A stretch of 64,000 nucleotides of DNA from Candidatus Pantoea bituminis (GTDB lineage Bacteria; Pseudomonadota; Gammaproteobacteria; Enterobacterales; Enterobacteriaceae). The stretch spans positions 62,001 to 126,000 of the forward strand of contig NZ_JAGTWO010000004.1 in NCBI RefSeq assembly GCF_018842675.1, given 5' to 3'. Below are positions 8,711-19,395 of the stretch, one piece after another. The position numbers were made by a program, and so were the translations under genes. Each line of letters starts with the position of its first letter. The stretch's first letter is position 1. Below the pieces are notes generated by a model. The model worked only from the letters and a program-made list of their open reading frames with translations, had not been told where the DNA came from and did not search any database.

Positions 8711-10105
8711 ATGTTGAAAGATAAGCTCGCGACGAAAACCTCGCATGTTCGTATCTGGATTTTGTGTCTGATCCTCTTTTTATCGGTGGTGGCCTATGCT
8801 GACCGTTCGATCCTGTCGATCTCAGGATCGGCGATCAAAGATGAATTTGGCCTGTCCGCGATCCAGCTTGGGCTGATCCTGTCGGCATTCAGTTGGGCAT
8901 ATGTGATCGGCCAAATCCCCGGCGGACTTTTTCTGGATCGTTTTGGGGCTAAAAAAGTCTATGGCGTCACGCTGGCGCTCTGGTCGGTATCCACTATCGC
9001 GATGGGATTTGTCGGTGAGTTTTCCAGCGGCATGACAGGTGCACTGATACTGATGTTTGGCCTGCGTTTCCTGCTGGGATTGATAGAAGCACCCAGCTTT
9101 CCTGCCAACGCCCGCGTGGTGATCATGTGGTTTCCTGGCGCTGAACGCGGTCGTGCGTCGTCGCTGTTTAGCTCGGCGCAGTACTTTGCTGTCGCTATTT
9201 TTTCGCCGCTTTCTGCCTGGCTGGTTTCACGTCACGGTTGGGAATGGCCTTTCTTTGTGCTTGGCGGCATTGGCGTGCTGGCGGTGTTTGTTTGGGCAAC
9301 CTATATGCGTGAACCGCGCAATCATCCTGGCGTGTCGGAAAACGAATTCCGCCACATCGTTGAGGGTGGCGCGCTGGTGGATATCGACTCAGCCAAAACA
9401 CTGAAAGAGCGTCCGGCACTGAGCAAAGCGATGTTCAAAAAACTGCTGACCAACCGCATGTTGTGGTGCGCCTATCTCGGCCAGTACTGCATCATCGCGC
9501 TGAGCTACTTCTTCATTACCTGGTTTCCTATCTATCTGGTGCAGGCGCGCGGCATGAACATTATGGATGCCGGTTTAGCCACCATTGCACCGGCGCTGTT
9601 TGGCTTCCTCGGCGGCATCAGCGGCGGTTATATCTCTGACAAACTGCTGGCCAGAGGCTGGAGCGTTTCCTGGGCGCGTAAAACGCCTTACATCGTGGGT
9701 ATGTTGATGGCAGCCAGCTTGATTCTGGCGGCAGTGATCCCCAGCAATGTGGGCATTATCGCCATCATGTCGTTTGCTTTCTTTGGCAAAGGTGTGGCAG
9801 CGGGCGCAGGAACCTGGACCGTGATTAGCGATACCGCACCCAAAGAAGCGGTTGGCCTGGCGGGCGCAATCTTTAACGGTATCGGTAATATCGCGGGTTT
9901 CACCACGCCGCTGCTGTTCGGCATCATCGTGGGTTTGACCGGCAGTTACAGTATCGGTTTGGTGTTTGTCGGCGCGCACTGCGTGATTGCCGCAGTATTG
10001 TTCCTGTTTGTGATGGGCCCTATCGAACGTGTCGGGGAAGAGCAGCAGGAAAATCACCAAGGCTTCGAAAAACAGGGGAAAGAAGATGGCATTAAAGCAA
10101 TTTAA
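8711..10105 (+). CDS. MFS transporter, hexarate/hexonate (GudP/GarP-like) type
   Basis: A 464-residue inner-membrane carrier with about twelve helices, of the anion:cation symporter branch of the MFS. The start ILCLILFLSVVAYADRS and the segments GQIPGGLFLDRFGAKK (loop 2-3 signature) and RFLLGLIEAPSFPANARVV are characteristic of GudP, GarP and GudT, which bring in glucarate, galactarate or related acids by proton symport. The exact sugar acid is not certain. The last 30 residues are a charged cytoplasmic tail. No catabolic dehydratase gene stands beside it. Its stop is followed within 60 bases by the first repeat cluster. Confidence 0.82.
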   Translation: MLKDKLATKTSHVRIWILCLILFLSVVAYADRSILSISGSAIKDEFGLSAIQLGLILSAFSWAYVIGQIPGGLFLDRFGAKKVYGVTLALWSVSTIAMGFVGEFSSGMTGALILMFGLRFLLGLIEAPSFPANARVVIMWFPGAERGRASSLFSSAQYFAVAIFSPLSAWLVSRHGWEWPFFVLGGIGVLAVFVWATYMREPRNHPGVSENEFRHIVEGGALVDIDSAKTLKERPALSKAMFKKLLTNRMLWCAYLGQYCIIALSYFFITWFPIYLVQARGMNIMDAGLATIAPALFGFLGGISGGYISDKLLARGWSVSWARKTPYIVGMLMAASLILAAVIPSNVGIIAIMSFAFFGKGVAAGAGTWTVISDTAPKEAVGLAGAIFNGIGNIAGFTTPLLFGIIVGLTGSYSIGLVFVGAHCVIAAVLFLFVMGPIERVGEEQQENHQGFEKQGKEDGIKAI

Positions 10106-10161
10106 CGTGCTGATAAAAGCCCCCCATAAGTGCGGGGTCGTCTGTCCCCCACCTCAATCCT

Positions 10162-10830
10162 CATAAGTGCGGGGTCGTTTGTCCCCCACCTCAGTCCTCC
10201 CCATATATGGGGGAGGAAGACGCTGCCACATGCGAGTATTGAAGCTGCATGTGGCAGCGTCTCCTTCCCCGCGATGCGGGGGAAGGCCGGGATGGGGGAC
10301 AGCGCGCAGAGGAGGCCGTTTGACAGCGCGCAGATGAAGCCGTTTATCCCCCTCGATCCTCATAAGTGCGGGGTCGTATGCCCCCACCTCAATCCTCCCC
10401 CATACATGGGGGAGGAAGACGCTGCCACATGCGAGTATTGAAGCTGCATGTGGCAGCGTCTCCTTCCCCGTGGTGCGGGGGAAGGCCGGGATGGGGGACA
10501 GCGCGCAGATGAGGCTGTTTGACAGCGCGCAGATGAGGTCGTCTGTCCCCCCTCGATCCTTATAAATGCGAGGCCGTTTGTCCCCCACCTCAATCCTCCC
10601 CCATATATGGGGGAGGAAGACGCTGCCACATGCGAGTATTGAAGCTGCATGTTGCAGCGTCTCCTTCCCCGCGATGCGGGGGAAGGCCGGGATGGGGGAC
10701 AGCGCGCAGAGGAGGCCGTTTGACAGCGCGCAGAGGAGGCCGTTTGACAGCGCGCAGATGAGGCCGTTTGACAGCGCGCAGATGAGGCCGTTTGACAGCG
10801 TGCAGAGGACAGGAGACAGCGCGCACAATC
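10162..10830. repeat. Tandem multi-hairpin repeat cluster A (three units of about 200 bp)
   Basis: Three units start at 10162, 10361 and 10561; a partial copy precedes them at about 10123-10161. Each unit contains, in order, a palindrome around CCCCCATATATGGGGG, a stem GACGCTGCCACATGC / GCATGTGGCAGCGTC, a hairpin CCTTCCCCGC / GCGGGGGAAGG, and a GGGGGACA...TGTCCCCC pair spanning a 24-bp internal repeat. Long frames read through it on both strands only because unit lengths and the lack of stops allow it; I do not regard them as genes. It lies between the MFS gene and the HD-GYP gene and shares its core with cluster B at 19939-20422. I do not recognise the family. Confidence 0.85.
10698..10816 (+). 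repeat. 24-bp minisatellite inside repeat unit 3
   Basis: Five near-identical 24-bp units starting GACAGCGCGCAGA and ending GGCCGTTT begin at 10698, 10722, 10746, 10770 and 10794. Units 1 and 2 of cluster A hold only two copies each at the same place, so copy number differs between neighbouring units, as expected from slippage. Confidence 0.85.
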
Positions 10831-10931
10831 CCCGTCTCGTCGTACCACACAGTTTGCACAAAACCTGTTGAAGAATATTTGTTCAGCTGCCGATATCACC
10901 CTACCACCCGCTGATATTAAGGAGTGATATC

Positions 10932-12096
10932 GTGATAAAGCTGATTGCCGTTGGCGAACTGCGGCTCGGAATGTTCATCCACAAACTGGACGTTTGGTGG
11001 ATGAAAGACAAGCGCATTCGCAACCAAATGCTGATCACTGATCCTCATCAGATCATCACTTTACGTAACGAAGGGATCCAATCGATCTGGATCGATCTCG
11101 ATAAATCGGTACAGGCCCCGCTTGCACCAGCAGTAGAAAAAAGCTATTCCACGCACGCCGTTTTTTCAGGAACTGGATAAGGCGCAGCTGATCTTTCAGC
11201 AGGGCAAGCCGAAAGTGTTAGCGATGTTCAACGAAGCGCGTCTGGGTAACAGCCTCGATCTCTCTTTTATGATCGATTTAGTCGATGAAATCGCCGGATC
11301 CATTGAGCGTGAACCTTCTGCTTTGCTGAGCGTGGCGCGGCTAAAAAGCCACGATGATTACACCTATCTGCATTCCATGGCGGTCTGCGGCTTGATGATC
11401 TCACTGGGTAAAACATTGGGTCTCAACGAACAGCAGCTTCGTCGAGTGGGTATGGGCGGCTTGCTGCATGACGTGGGCAAGGCGGCGGTGCCGCTGGATA
11501 TTCTCAATAAGCCCACCAAGCTGACAGAGGAAGAGTTCAACGTCATGCGTCAGCATCCCATTATCGGAGCACAGATTTTAATGGAGGCTGACGCTGACGA
11601 AGATCTGCTGGATATTGCCCTGCACCATCATGAAAGATATGACGGAAATGGCTATCCACATGGGCTGAAAGGCGAACAGATTACACGGTTCGCTCGCATG
11701 GCGGCGGTGTGCGATGTTTACGATGCACTGACGTCGACGCGTGTTTATCGTAAAGGCTGGACGCCCGCAGAAGCGATGCACAACATGCTGAGCTGGCGCG
11801 GTCATTTTGACAGCCACCTGCTCAATAGTTTTGTGCGCACTATTGGCATTTATCCGGTGGGATCGCTGGTGCGTCTGGCATCGGGCCGGGTTGCGCTGGT
11901 GGTAAAGGCAGGCGAAAAATCCCTGTTGCGTCCTTGTGTTCACGTATTCTGGTCGCTGCATGCCCAGCGCGAAATGAAGCCTGAAATAGTCGATCTCGGT
12001 GACAGCTTTTGTACTGACAGTATTGTTAGCGCAGAAGAGAGCAATTTATGGATAAACGTCGATCTCAACCGTATTTGGGCGTTGCATGCGGCTTAA
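10932..12096 (+). CDS. HD-GYP domain cyclic-di-GMP phosphodiesterase, frameshifted
   Basis: A protein of about 387 residues: an N-terminal domain of about 80 residues of the kind often found before HD-GYP (DUF3391-like), then an HD-GYP domain that hydrolyses c-di-GMP. Visible motifs are the HD pair in GGLLHDVGKAAVP, the LNKPTKLTEEEF segment, and HHHERYDGNGYP, which contains the GYP signature. The frame is broken at the T6 run 11161-11166; removing one T joins the two parts as HAVFQELDKAQ. GTG 10932 follows AAGGAG. This is the only break in the window that needs a base removed. Expected effect: lowering c-di-GMP and so favouring motility over biofilm. Confidence 0.85.
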
Positions 12097-12149
12097 GCGC
12101 CGCCTATTAATGCAGCCTGCATAACCCACATAAAACGCCTGATTTATCG

Positions 12150-12179
12150 GCATTTTTATACTTTATTTACACCCACGCC
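12150..12179 (+). promoter_or_regulatory. KdpE-type operator of the kdp promoter
   Basis: The segment contains ATACTTTATTTACACCC after a CATTTTT, which matches, with one or two changes, the KdpE binding site known in front of E. coli kdpFABC. It lies about 75 bases upstream of kdpF. A TTTATA at 12198-12203 could be the -10 element. It implies control by a KdpE-like regulator even though kdpE is missing from this locus. Confidence 0.7.
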
Positions 12180-12250
12180 ACGCATTTTAACACCTTCTTT
12201 ATACGCCTCAGCGCAAGCTAATCAGCAAATCCAATTCTCTGGAGGTGACT

Positions 12251-12340
12251 GTGAGCGTGGACGTAATAACCGGCATTGTGCTGGTGGTGTTATTGCTGGG
12301 CTATTTAGTTTATGCCTTGCTCAATGCGGAGGCGTTCTAA
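12251..12340 (+). CDS. kdpF: Potassium-transporting ATPase small subunit KdpF
   Basis: A 29-residue single-helix membrane peptide starting at GTG 12251 after GGAGGT, with the hydrophobic core [17 protein letters not shown]. Its TAA overlaps the kdpA ATG (TAATG), the usual kdp arrangement. KdpF stabilises the KdpABC complex in the inner membrane. Length equals that of the E. coli protein. It was too short to be found as an ordinary open frame. Confidence 0.88.
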   Translation: MSVDVITGIVLVVLLLGYLVYALLNAEAF

Positions 12341-14024
12341 TGGCGGCTAATGCATTTTTACTGATCGCCGTTTATGTGCTGCTGCTCATGGTACTGGCGC
12401 AGCCACTGGGACGTGGGCTGGCACGTTTCGTGGCTGACAAGCCGCTGTTTGCCGGGCTGGAACGCCCGCTGTGGCGTCTGTTGGGAACGGAGCAGCCAGG
12501 CATGCGCTGGCCGCATTATTTGCTGGCGATTCTGCTGTTTAACGCCCTTGGTTTGCTGCTGTTGCTGGCCATTTTATTGCTACAAGGCGAATTGCCGCTT
12601 AACCCGCAGCAGTTGCCGAGCCTGAGTTGGCATCTGGCGCTGAATACCGCCGTGAGCTTTGTCACCAACACTAACTGGCAATCTTATGGTGGCGAAAGCA
12701 CGCTGAGTTATTTCAGTCAGATGGTGGGATTAACGGTACAAAACTTCCTGTCGGCAGCCACCGGCATCGCGGTGGCGTTTGCGCTGATCCGCGGCTTCGC
12801 CAGTCGTTCGCTTGAAACTTTAGGCAACGCCTGGCGCGATCTCACACGCATTACGCTGTATATCCTGCTGCCAATTAGCCTGCTGATGGCGCTGTTTTTT
12901 GTCAGCCAGGGCAGCATCCAGAACTTTTTACCCTATCACAGCATCACCACGCTGGAGGGGCACAGCAAACGCTGGCGATGGGGCCGGTGGCATCGCAGGA
13001 AGCGATCAAAATGCTCGGCACTAACGGCGGTGGCTTCTTTAACGTTAACTCCGCTCATCCCTTTGAAAACCCCAACGCATTAACCAATCTGGTGCAGATG
13101 CTCAGCATCTTTTTGATCCCCGCCGCGCTCTGCTTTGCCTTTGGTGAAAGCGTCAAAGATCGGCGTCAGGGCAACATGCTGCTGTGGGCGATGACGCTGA
13201 TGTTTGTGGTCGCGGTGAGTGTTGTGATGTGGGCAGAGGTCAAGGGTAATCCGCATTTCATCGCATTAGGCGCTGACAGCGCGATGAATATGGAAGGCAA
13301 AGAAACGCGCTTTGGCATTCTCAACTCCAGCCTGTTTGCGGTGATCACCACTGCGGCTTCCTGCGGGGCGGTGAATGCCATGCACGATTCTTTTACCGCG
13401 CTGGGCGGTATGGTGCCGATGTGGTTGATGCAGTTGGGTGAAGTGGTGTTTGGCGGCGTGGGCGCAGGCTTGTACGGCATGCTGCTGTTTGTGCTGTTAG
13501 CGGTGTTTATCGCGGGCCTGATGATCGGTCGTACGCCAGAATTTCTCGGCAAAAAAATCGATGTGTGGGAAATGAAAATGACCGCGCTGGCGATTTTAGT
13601 CACGCCTGCGCTGGTACTGATCGGAACGGCGCTGGCGATGATGACCGATGCTGGGCGTGCTGGCATGTTAAATCCCGGCATTCATGGCTTCAGCGAAGTG
13701 CTGTATGCCGTTTCATCGGCGGCGAACAACAACGGCAGCGCCTTTGCGGGTCTAAGTGCTAACACCCCTTTCTGGAATCTGCTGCTGGCAAGCTGCATGT
13801 TGCTGGGACGATTTGGCATCATCATTCCAGTGATGGCGATTGCCGGTGCGATGGCGGTGAAAAAAGTGCAGCCGGTTGGCAACGGCACTCTGCCGACACA
13901 CGGCCCGTTATTTATTTCGCTGCTGATTGGCACCGTGCTGCTGGTGGGTGCACTGACTTTCATTCCTGCTCTGGCTTTAGGCCCAATCGCTGAGCATCTT
14001 AATCTTCAGGTGAAAACATCATGA
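12340..14024 (+). CDS. kdpA: Potassium-transporting ATPase potassium-binding subunit KdpA, frameshifted
   Basis: About 561 residues when repaired; ten-helix membrane subunit of the high-affinity potassium pump, built on the superfamily-K-transporter fold with four selectivity loops. Conserved [15 protein letters not shown] and [19 protein letters not shown] loops are visible. The frame breaks at the G4 run 12957-12960; one more G restores the family sequence [17 protein letters not shown]. It overlaps kdpF by one base and kdpB by four (ATGA). KdpA carries the potassium through the membrane, with KdpB supplying energy. The break looks like a sequencing undercall. Confidence 0.92.
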
Positions 14025-16067
14025 GTCGTCAACAACAGGCGCTGTTTGATGCAGCGCTGCTGCGCATTGCGGTGCTCGATGCCATGAAAAAGCTCGATCC
14101 GCGCGTGCAATTTCGTAATCCGGTGATGTTTGTGGTTTACCTCGGCAGCGTACTGACCAGCCTCTTAGCGTTGGCGATGCTGGCGGGAAAAACCAGCGGC
14201 AGCGCCAGCTTTACCGGCGCGATCGCGATTTGGCTGTGGTTTACCGTGCTGTTCGCCAATATGGCAGAAGCGCTGGCGGAAGGGCGCAGCAAGGCGCAAG
14301 CCAGTAGCTTAAAAGGCGTGAAGAAAACCAGCTTCGCCAAAAAACTCGCCGAGGCGCGCTACGGCGCAAGCTGGCAGCAGGTCGCGGCCGATCAGCTGCG
14401 TAAAGGCGACGTGGTGTTAGTGGAAGCGGGCGACATCATTCCCTGCGATGGTGAAGTGCTGGAAGGTGGCGCATCGGTGGATGAAAGCGCCATCACCGGC
14501 GAATCGGCACCGGTGATACGTGAGTCGGGTGGCGACTTTGCGTCGGTGACGGGTGGCACGCGCATTCTTTCCGATTGGCTGGTAATCAGTTGCAGCGCAA
14601 ATCCGGGCGAAACCTTTTTAGACCGCATGATTGCCATGGTTGAAGGCGCGAAACGTCGTAAAACGCCTAACGAAATCGCGCTGACTATTTTGCTGGTGTC
14701 GCTCACCCTCGTCTTTTTGTTGGCAACGGTGACGCTGTGGCCCTTTTCCGCGTGGGGCGGCACGCCGGTCAGCGTTACGGTGCTGGTGGCGCTGCTGGTC
14801 TGTTTGATTCCAACTACCATTGGTGGCCTGCTTTCTGCGATTGGCGTGGCGGGAATGAGCCGCATGTTAGGCGCAAACGTGATTGCAACCAGCGGGCGGG
14901 CGGTGGAAGCAGCGGGTGACGTCGATGTGTTGATGCTGGATAAAACCGGCACCATCACGCTGGGTAATCGTCAGGCCACGCAATTTTTACCGGCACCCGG
15001 CGTCAGCGAAGAGCAGCTGGCAGATGCGGCGCAGCTCGCCTCGCTGGCGGATGAAACCCCGAAGGGCGCAGCATCGTGGTGCTCGCCAAGCAGAAGTTTA
15101 ATCTGCGCGAACGCGACCTTAGCAGCATGGGCGCGAGTTTTATTCCCTTCTCGGCGCAAACCCGCATGAGCGGCGTGAACGTGCAGGATCGCTTGATTCG
15201 TAAAGGCGCGGTGGACGCGGTACGTCGTCACATTGAAGCCAGTAATGGTCATTTTCCGGCTGAAGTGAATGCGCGAGTTGAAGAGGTGGCGCGCACCGGC
15301 GGTACGCCGCTGGTGGTGGCAGAAGGCGCGAACGTGTTAGGCGTGGTGGCGCTGAAAGATATCGTTAAAGGCGGGATTAAAGAGCGTTTTGCCGAGCTGC
15401 GCAAAATGGGCATTAAAACGGTGATGATCACGGGCGACAATCCACTGACGGCGGCGGCGATTGCTGCGGAAGCGGGCGTGGATGACTTTTTGTCGGAGGC
15501 AACGCCGGAAGCCAAGCTGGCGCTGATCCGTCAATATCAGGCTGAAGGCCGCCTGGTGGCGATGACAGGCGACGGCACCAACGATGCGCCTGCATTGGCA
15601 CAGGCTGACGTTGCGGTGGCGATGAACTCGGGAACCCAGGCCGCAAAAGAGGCGGGCAACATGGTGGATCTCGATTCTAATCCCACCAAGCTGCTGGAAG
15701 TGGTGCACATCGGTAAACAGATGCTGATGACGCGCGGTTCGCTGACGACCTTCAGCATCGCCAACGACGTAGCCAAATATTTTGCCATCATTCCGGCGGC
15801 ATTTGCCGCCACGTATCCGCAGCTCAATACGCTCAACGTGATGCAGCTGCATTCCCTAACTCGGCCATTCTCTCGGCGGTGATATTCAACGCGCTGGTGA
15901 TTGTGTTCCTGATCCCGCTGGCGCTAAAAGGCGTGAGTTATCGTCCCCTGAGTGCGGCGGCATTATTGCGTCGTAACCTGTTGATCTACGGATTAGGTGG
16001 GCTGCTGGTGCCGTTTGTCGGTATCAAAGCCATCGACCTCATCTTGGTGCTGTTTGGCGTGGCCTGA
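14021..16067 (+). CDS. kdpB: Potassium-transporting P-type ATPase KdpB, two frameshifts
   Basis: Repaired length 682 residues, the same as E. coli KdpB. It has the TGES actuator motif near residue 161, the phosphorylated aspartate in [10 protein letters not shown] near residue 307, and [15 protein letters not shown] in the P domain. Breaks: near 15061, where a second G gives [15 protein letters not shown], and at CCC 15854-15856, where a fourth C gives [12 protein letters not shown]. Both repairs restore conserved sequence. The subunit hydrolyses ATP and drives potassium uptake through KdpA at very low external potassium. The first break lies in a two-base run, the least homopolymer-like of the set. 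Confidence 0.92.
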
Positions 16068-16076
16068 GGAGAAAAA

Positions 16077-16655
16077 ATGAGTCAGTTACGTCCTGCGATT
16101 TTACTGTTGTTGCTGCTTACCGTTGTCACCGGCGTGGTTTATCCTTTGCTCACCACCGGCCTGGCGCAATGGCTTTTTCCCGCTCAGGCCAACGGTTCAT
16201 TATTAGAGGAAAAAGGTGTGGTGCGCGGTTCGGCGCTGATTGGCCAGAACTTTACCCAGCCAGATCGCTTTTGGGGTCGCCCGTCGGCAAGCGGCGATGC
16301 GCCTTACAATCCGCTGGCTTCCAGCGGCAGCAATCTGGCGGGCAGCAATCCGGCGCTGGATAACCTGGTAGCTGAGCGCGTTGCAGCGTTGCGGGCAGCC
16401 AATCCGCTCGCGCCAAAAGCGGTGCCGGTTGAATTAGTTACCGCGTCGGGCAGCGGCCTCGATCCCGATATTTCGCCTGCGGCCGCGCAATGGCAAGCGC
16501 CGCGCATTGCCGCTGCGCGCCAGCTGCCGTTAGAACAGGTGCAGGCGCTGATTACACAACAGGCGCGTCGTCCGTTTTTGACCTTCAGCGGCGAAGCGAC
16601 GGTGAACGTATTACAGCTGAATATGGCGCTGGATGCGATGCCAGCAAACCCTTAA
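16077..16655 (+). CDS. kdpC: Potassium-transporting ATPase subunit KdpC
   Basis: A 192-residue protein with one N-terminal membrane helix and a periplasmic domain. Family blocks are visible: [34 protein letters not shown], and [14 protein letters not shown] near residue 125. KdpC is needed for assembly and activity of the KdpFABC pump. It begins ten bases after kdpB, with GAGGAG before the ATG, and ends eleven bases before the preferred kdpD start, so all five kdp genes form one operon. Confidence 0.95.
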   Translation: MSQLRPAILLLLLLTVVTGVVYPLLTTGLAQWLFPAQANGSLLEEKGVVRGSALIGQNFTQPDRFWGRPSASGDAPYNPLASSGSNLAGSNPALDNLVAERVAALRAANPLAPKAVPVELVTASGSGLDPDISPAAAQWQAPRIAAARQLPLEQVQALITQQARRPFLTFSGEATVNVLQLNMALDAMPANP

Positions 16656-16665
16656 TAAGGACGCT

Positions 16666-19341
16666 ATGAACGACGAGCCTTTGCGGCCCAATCCCGATGC
16701 GCTGCTGCAGGAAAACAGCGACAGCCATCGCGGCAAGCTGAAAATCTATTTTGGTGCCTGCGCGGGCGTCGGGAAAACTTACGCCATGCTGCAAGAGGCA
16801 CAGCGCATGCGGGCGCAAGAATTGGATGTATTGGTCGGCGTGGTAGAAACCCATGAACGGCCTGAGACGGCGCAGCTGCTGGAAGGTCTGGCGCTGTTGC
16901 CACGCCGCGCGACGGGGCGTTCGCGCCATGCCGAGTTCGATCTTGATGCTGCGCTGGCACGCCATCCTGCGGTCATCCTGATGGACGAACTGGCGCACAC
17001 CAATGTGCAGGGGTCACGTCATCCAAAGCGCTGGCAGGATATTGAAGAGTTGCTGGAGGCGGGCATTGACGTACTCACCACCGTCAACGTTCAGCACCTT
17101 GAAAGCCTCAACGATGTTGTTGGCGGCGTGACCGGCATTCAGGTGCGCGAAACCGTGCCCGATCCCTTTTTCGACAGCGCCGATGAAGTGGTATTGGTCG
17201 ATTTGCCGCCGGATGACCTGCGCCAGCGGCTGAAAGAGGGCAAGGTTTACATGGGTGAGCGCGCTGAACGCGCCATCGAAAATTTCTTCCGCAAAGGTAA
17301 CTTGTTTGCACTGCGTGAGTTGGCGCTACGCCGCACCGCCGATCGTGTTGATGACCAGATGCGTGCCTGGCGCGACCGTCAAGGCAGCGATCGCGTATGG
17401 CATACGCGTGACGCCATTTTGCTGTGCATTGGCGACGACAGTGGCAGCGAAAAATTAGTGCGCAGCGCGGCGCGGCTCGCCGCCAGGTTGGGCAGCGAAT
17501 GGCATGCGGTTTACGTTGAGACGCCGCGGCTGAATCGCCTGCCAGAAGCCCGCCGTCGTGCCATTCTCCGCACCTTGCAACTGGCGCAAGAGCTGGGCGC
17601 AGAAACCGCTACGCTCTCCGATCCTGATGAAGCCCAGGCGGTGCTGCGTTACGCACGCGAACACAATCTTGGCAAAATTGTAATGGGTCGCCGTCCGGTA
17701 CGCCGCTGGCGACGCGATAGCTTTGCCGAGCGTCTGGGTCAGCTCGGCCCGGATGTCGATTTATTGGTAGTGGCGCTGAATGAGCCGGTAAAGGATGCGC
17801 CGCATCCACTGGCGGAGGGACGCATTAGCAACGATAAATGGCGGTTGCACCTGCGTGGCTGCTTTATGGCGCTGGTGTTGTGCGTGCTGGTGACGGCGGT
17901 GGGGCAAACGTTGCTGATCGGTTTCGATCCCGCTAACAGCGTGATGATCTACTTGCTGGCGGTGGTGATCGTCGCGCTGCGTTATGGACGCTTGCCTTCG
18001 GTCATTGCGACCATTTTGAACATTCTCGCTTTCGATCTGTTTTTTGTCGCGCCGACCGGCACGGTTGCGGTTTCCGATTTGCAATATTTGGTGACCTTTG
18101 CGGTGATGCTGGCGGTGGGGGTGATTGTCGGGAATCTCACCGCTGGCGTGCGCTATCAGGCGCGGGTTGCACGTTACCGCGAACAGCGGGCGCGCTATCT
18201 GTATGAAATGGCGAAATCGCTGAGCAGCGCATTAACGCCGCAGGATATCGCTGCGACCAGCCAGCGGGTAATTGACGTTACGTTACAGGCGCACAGTCTG
18301 CTGCTGCTGCCGGATGAGCAGGGTGAGTTACAGTCTATTGGTGATGCGCTACCCGCCAACGAACCGGATCGCGCTATCGCCAAGTGGAGCTTCAGCAAAG
18401 GCCAACCCGCAGGCGCGGGCACTGACACCTTGTCCGCCGTGCCTTATCAAATCCTGCCGCTCAAAAGTGGTGCGCTGTGTCGCGGTTTGCTGGTGGTTGA
18501 GCCACAAAACCTGCGCCAGTTGATGATTCCTGAGCAGCAGCGGTTGGTCGAAACCTTTACCGTGCTGATCGCTAACGCATTAGAGCGTATAGCACTTTCG
18601 CAGAGTGAAGCAGCGTCGCGCTTGTCAGCAGAACGTGAACAGTTGAGGAATGCACTGCTTTCGGCGCTATCCCACGATTTGCGCACGCCGCTGACGGTGC
18701 TGTTTGGGCAGGCGGAAATGTTGATGCTCGATCTCGCCAGCGAAGATGAAAAATATGTGCAGCAGGCCAGCCAGATTCGCGAACAGACGTTGAGCACGAT
18801 TCGGCTGGTGAGCAATATGTTGGATATGGCGCGTATCCAATCGGGCGGTTTGAATTTACGTGAAGAGTGGCTGGCGCTGGAAGAGGTGATTGGCGGCGCC
18901 CTCAGCAGCATGGCTGCCTCGCTGAAAGGGCAACATATTCAGCTGGAGTTACCGCCAGAGATGGTACTGATCAAAGGCGACAGCACGCTGCTTGAGCGGG
19001 TGTTGACCAATTTGATTGAAAACAGCCTGAAATATGCGGGTCACGGCGCACCTCGCGGCATCAAGGCGTGGCAGGAAAAAGACCGGCTGGAACTGGCAAT
19101 TTGGGACGGCGGGCCGGGCATTGCCGAGGCAGAGTTAACCCGTATCTTTGATAAGTTTGCGCGCGGGAATAAGGAATCGGCGGTGCCGGGTGTGGGCCTG
19201 GGTTTAGCTATCTGCAAAACCATTATTGAAAGCCACGGCGGGCAGATTTGGGCAGAGAATCGTCCACAGGGTGGCGCATCATTTCGCTTATCATTGCCGC
19301 TGCCGCCCGTGCCGGAAATTTCTGAAGAGGCACTGAAATAA
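16666..19341 (+). CDS. kdpD: Osmosensitive potassium channel sensor histidine kinase KdpD
   Basis: An 891-residue membrane kinase. Order of domains: KdpD N-terminal domain with Walker A GACAGVGKT (about residues 28-36); a universal-stress-protein-like domain; four close-set membrane helices (about 390-490); a GAF-like segment; HisKA with the phosphorylated histidine in SHDLRTPL near residue 670; and HATPase with GVGLGLAICK. ATG 16666 after AAGGAC is preferred to the in-frame upstream start at 16633 inside kdpC. KdpD senses low potassium or salt stress and phosphorylates KdpE. Unusually no kdpE follows; the next gene is yqhA. Confidence 0.95.
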   Translation: MNDEPLRPNPDALLQENSDSHRGKLKIYFGACAGVGKTYAMLQEAQRMRAQELDVLVGVVETHERPETAQLLEGLALLPRRATGRSRHAEFDLDAALARHPAVILMDELAHTNVQGSRHPKRWQDIEELLEAGIDVLTTVNVQHLESLNDVVGGVTGIQVRETVPDPFFDSADEVVLVDLPPDDLRQRLKEGKVYMGERAERAIENFFRKGNLFALRELALRRTADRVDDQMRAWRDRQGSDRVWHTRDAILLCIGDDSGSEKLVRSAARLAARLGSEWHAVYVETPRLNRLPEARRRAILRTLQLAQELGAETATLSDPDEAQAVLRYAREHNLGKIVMGRRPVRRWRRDSFAERLGQLGPDVDLLVVALNEPVKDAPHPLAEGRISNDKWRLHLRGCFMALVLCVLVTAVGQTLLIGFDPANSVMIYLLAVVIVALRYGRLPSVIATILNILAFDLFFVAPTGTVAVSDLQYLVTFAVMLAVGVIVGNLTAGVRYQARVARYREQRARYLYEMAKSLSSALTPQDIAATSQRVIDVTLQAHSLLLLPDEQGELQSIGDALPANEPDRAIAKWSFSKGQPAGAGTDTLSAVPYQILPLKSGALCRGLLVVEPQNLRQLMIPEQQRLVETFTVLIANALERIALSQSEAASRLSAEREQLRNALLSALSHDLRTPLTVLFGQAEMLMLDLASEDEKYVQQASQIREQTLSTIRLVSNMLDMARIQSGGLNLREEWLALEEVIGGALSSMAASLKGQHIQLELPPEMVLIKGDSTLLERVLTNLIENSLKYAGHGAPRGIKAWQEKDRLELAIWDGGPGIAEAELTRIFDKFARGNKESAVPGVGLGLAICKTIIESHGGQIWAENRPQGGASFRLSLPLPPVPEISEEALK

Positions 19342-19395
19342 CTTCACAGTTCCTCGGTTATACTGCCCAGCTTATTTGATCATTATTGGGAAATT

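Noticed and set aside
9575..10060. 161-codon minus-strand frame inside the MFS gene
   Set aside because: Antisense shadow of a clear membrane carrier gene; composition is that of the complement of coding DNA.
10130..10899. Long open frames of 89 to 235 codons on both strands across repeat cluster A
   Set aside because: They translate repeat units (ALSNGLIC-like 8-residue periods) in several frames on both strands, with no ribosome sites or known domains; the open frames follow from the repeat composition.
14392..14958. 188-codon minus-strand frame inside kdpB
   Set aside because: Antisense shadow; Ser/Thr/Pro-rich product typical of the reverse of ATPase coding sequence.
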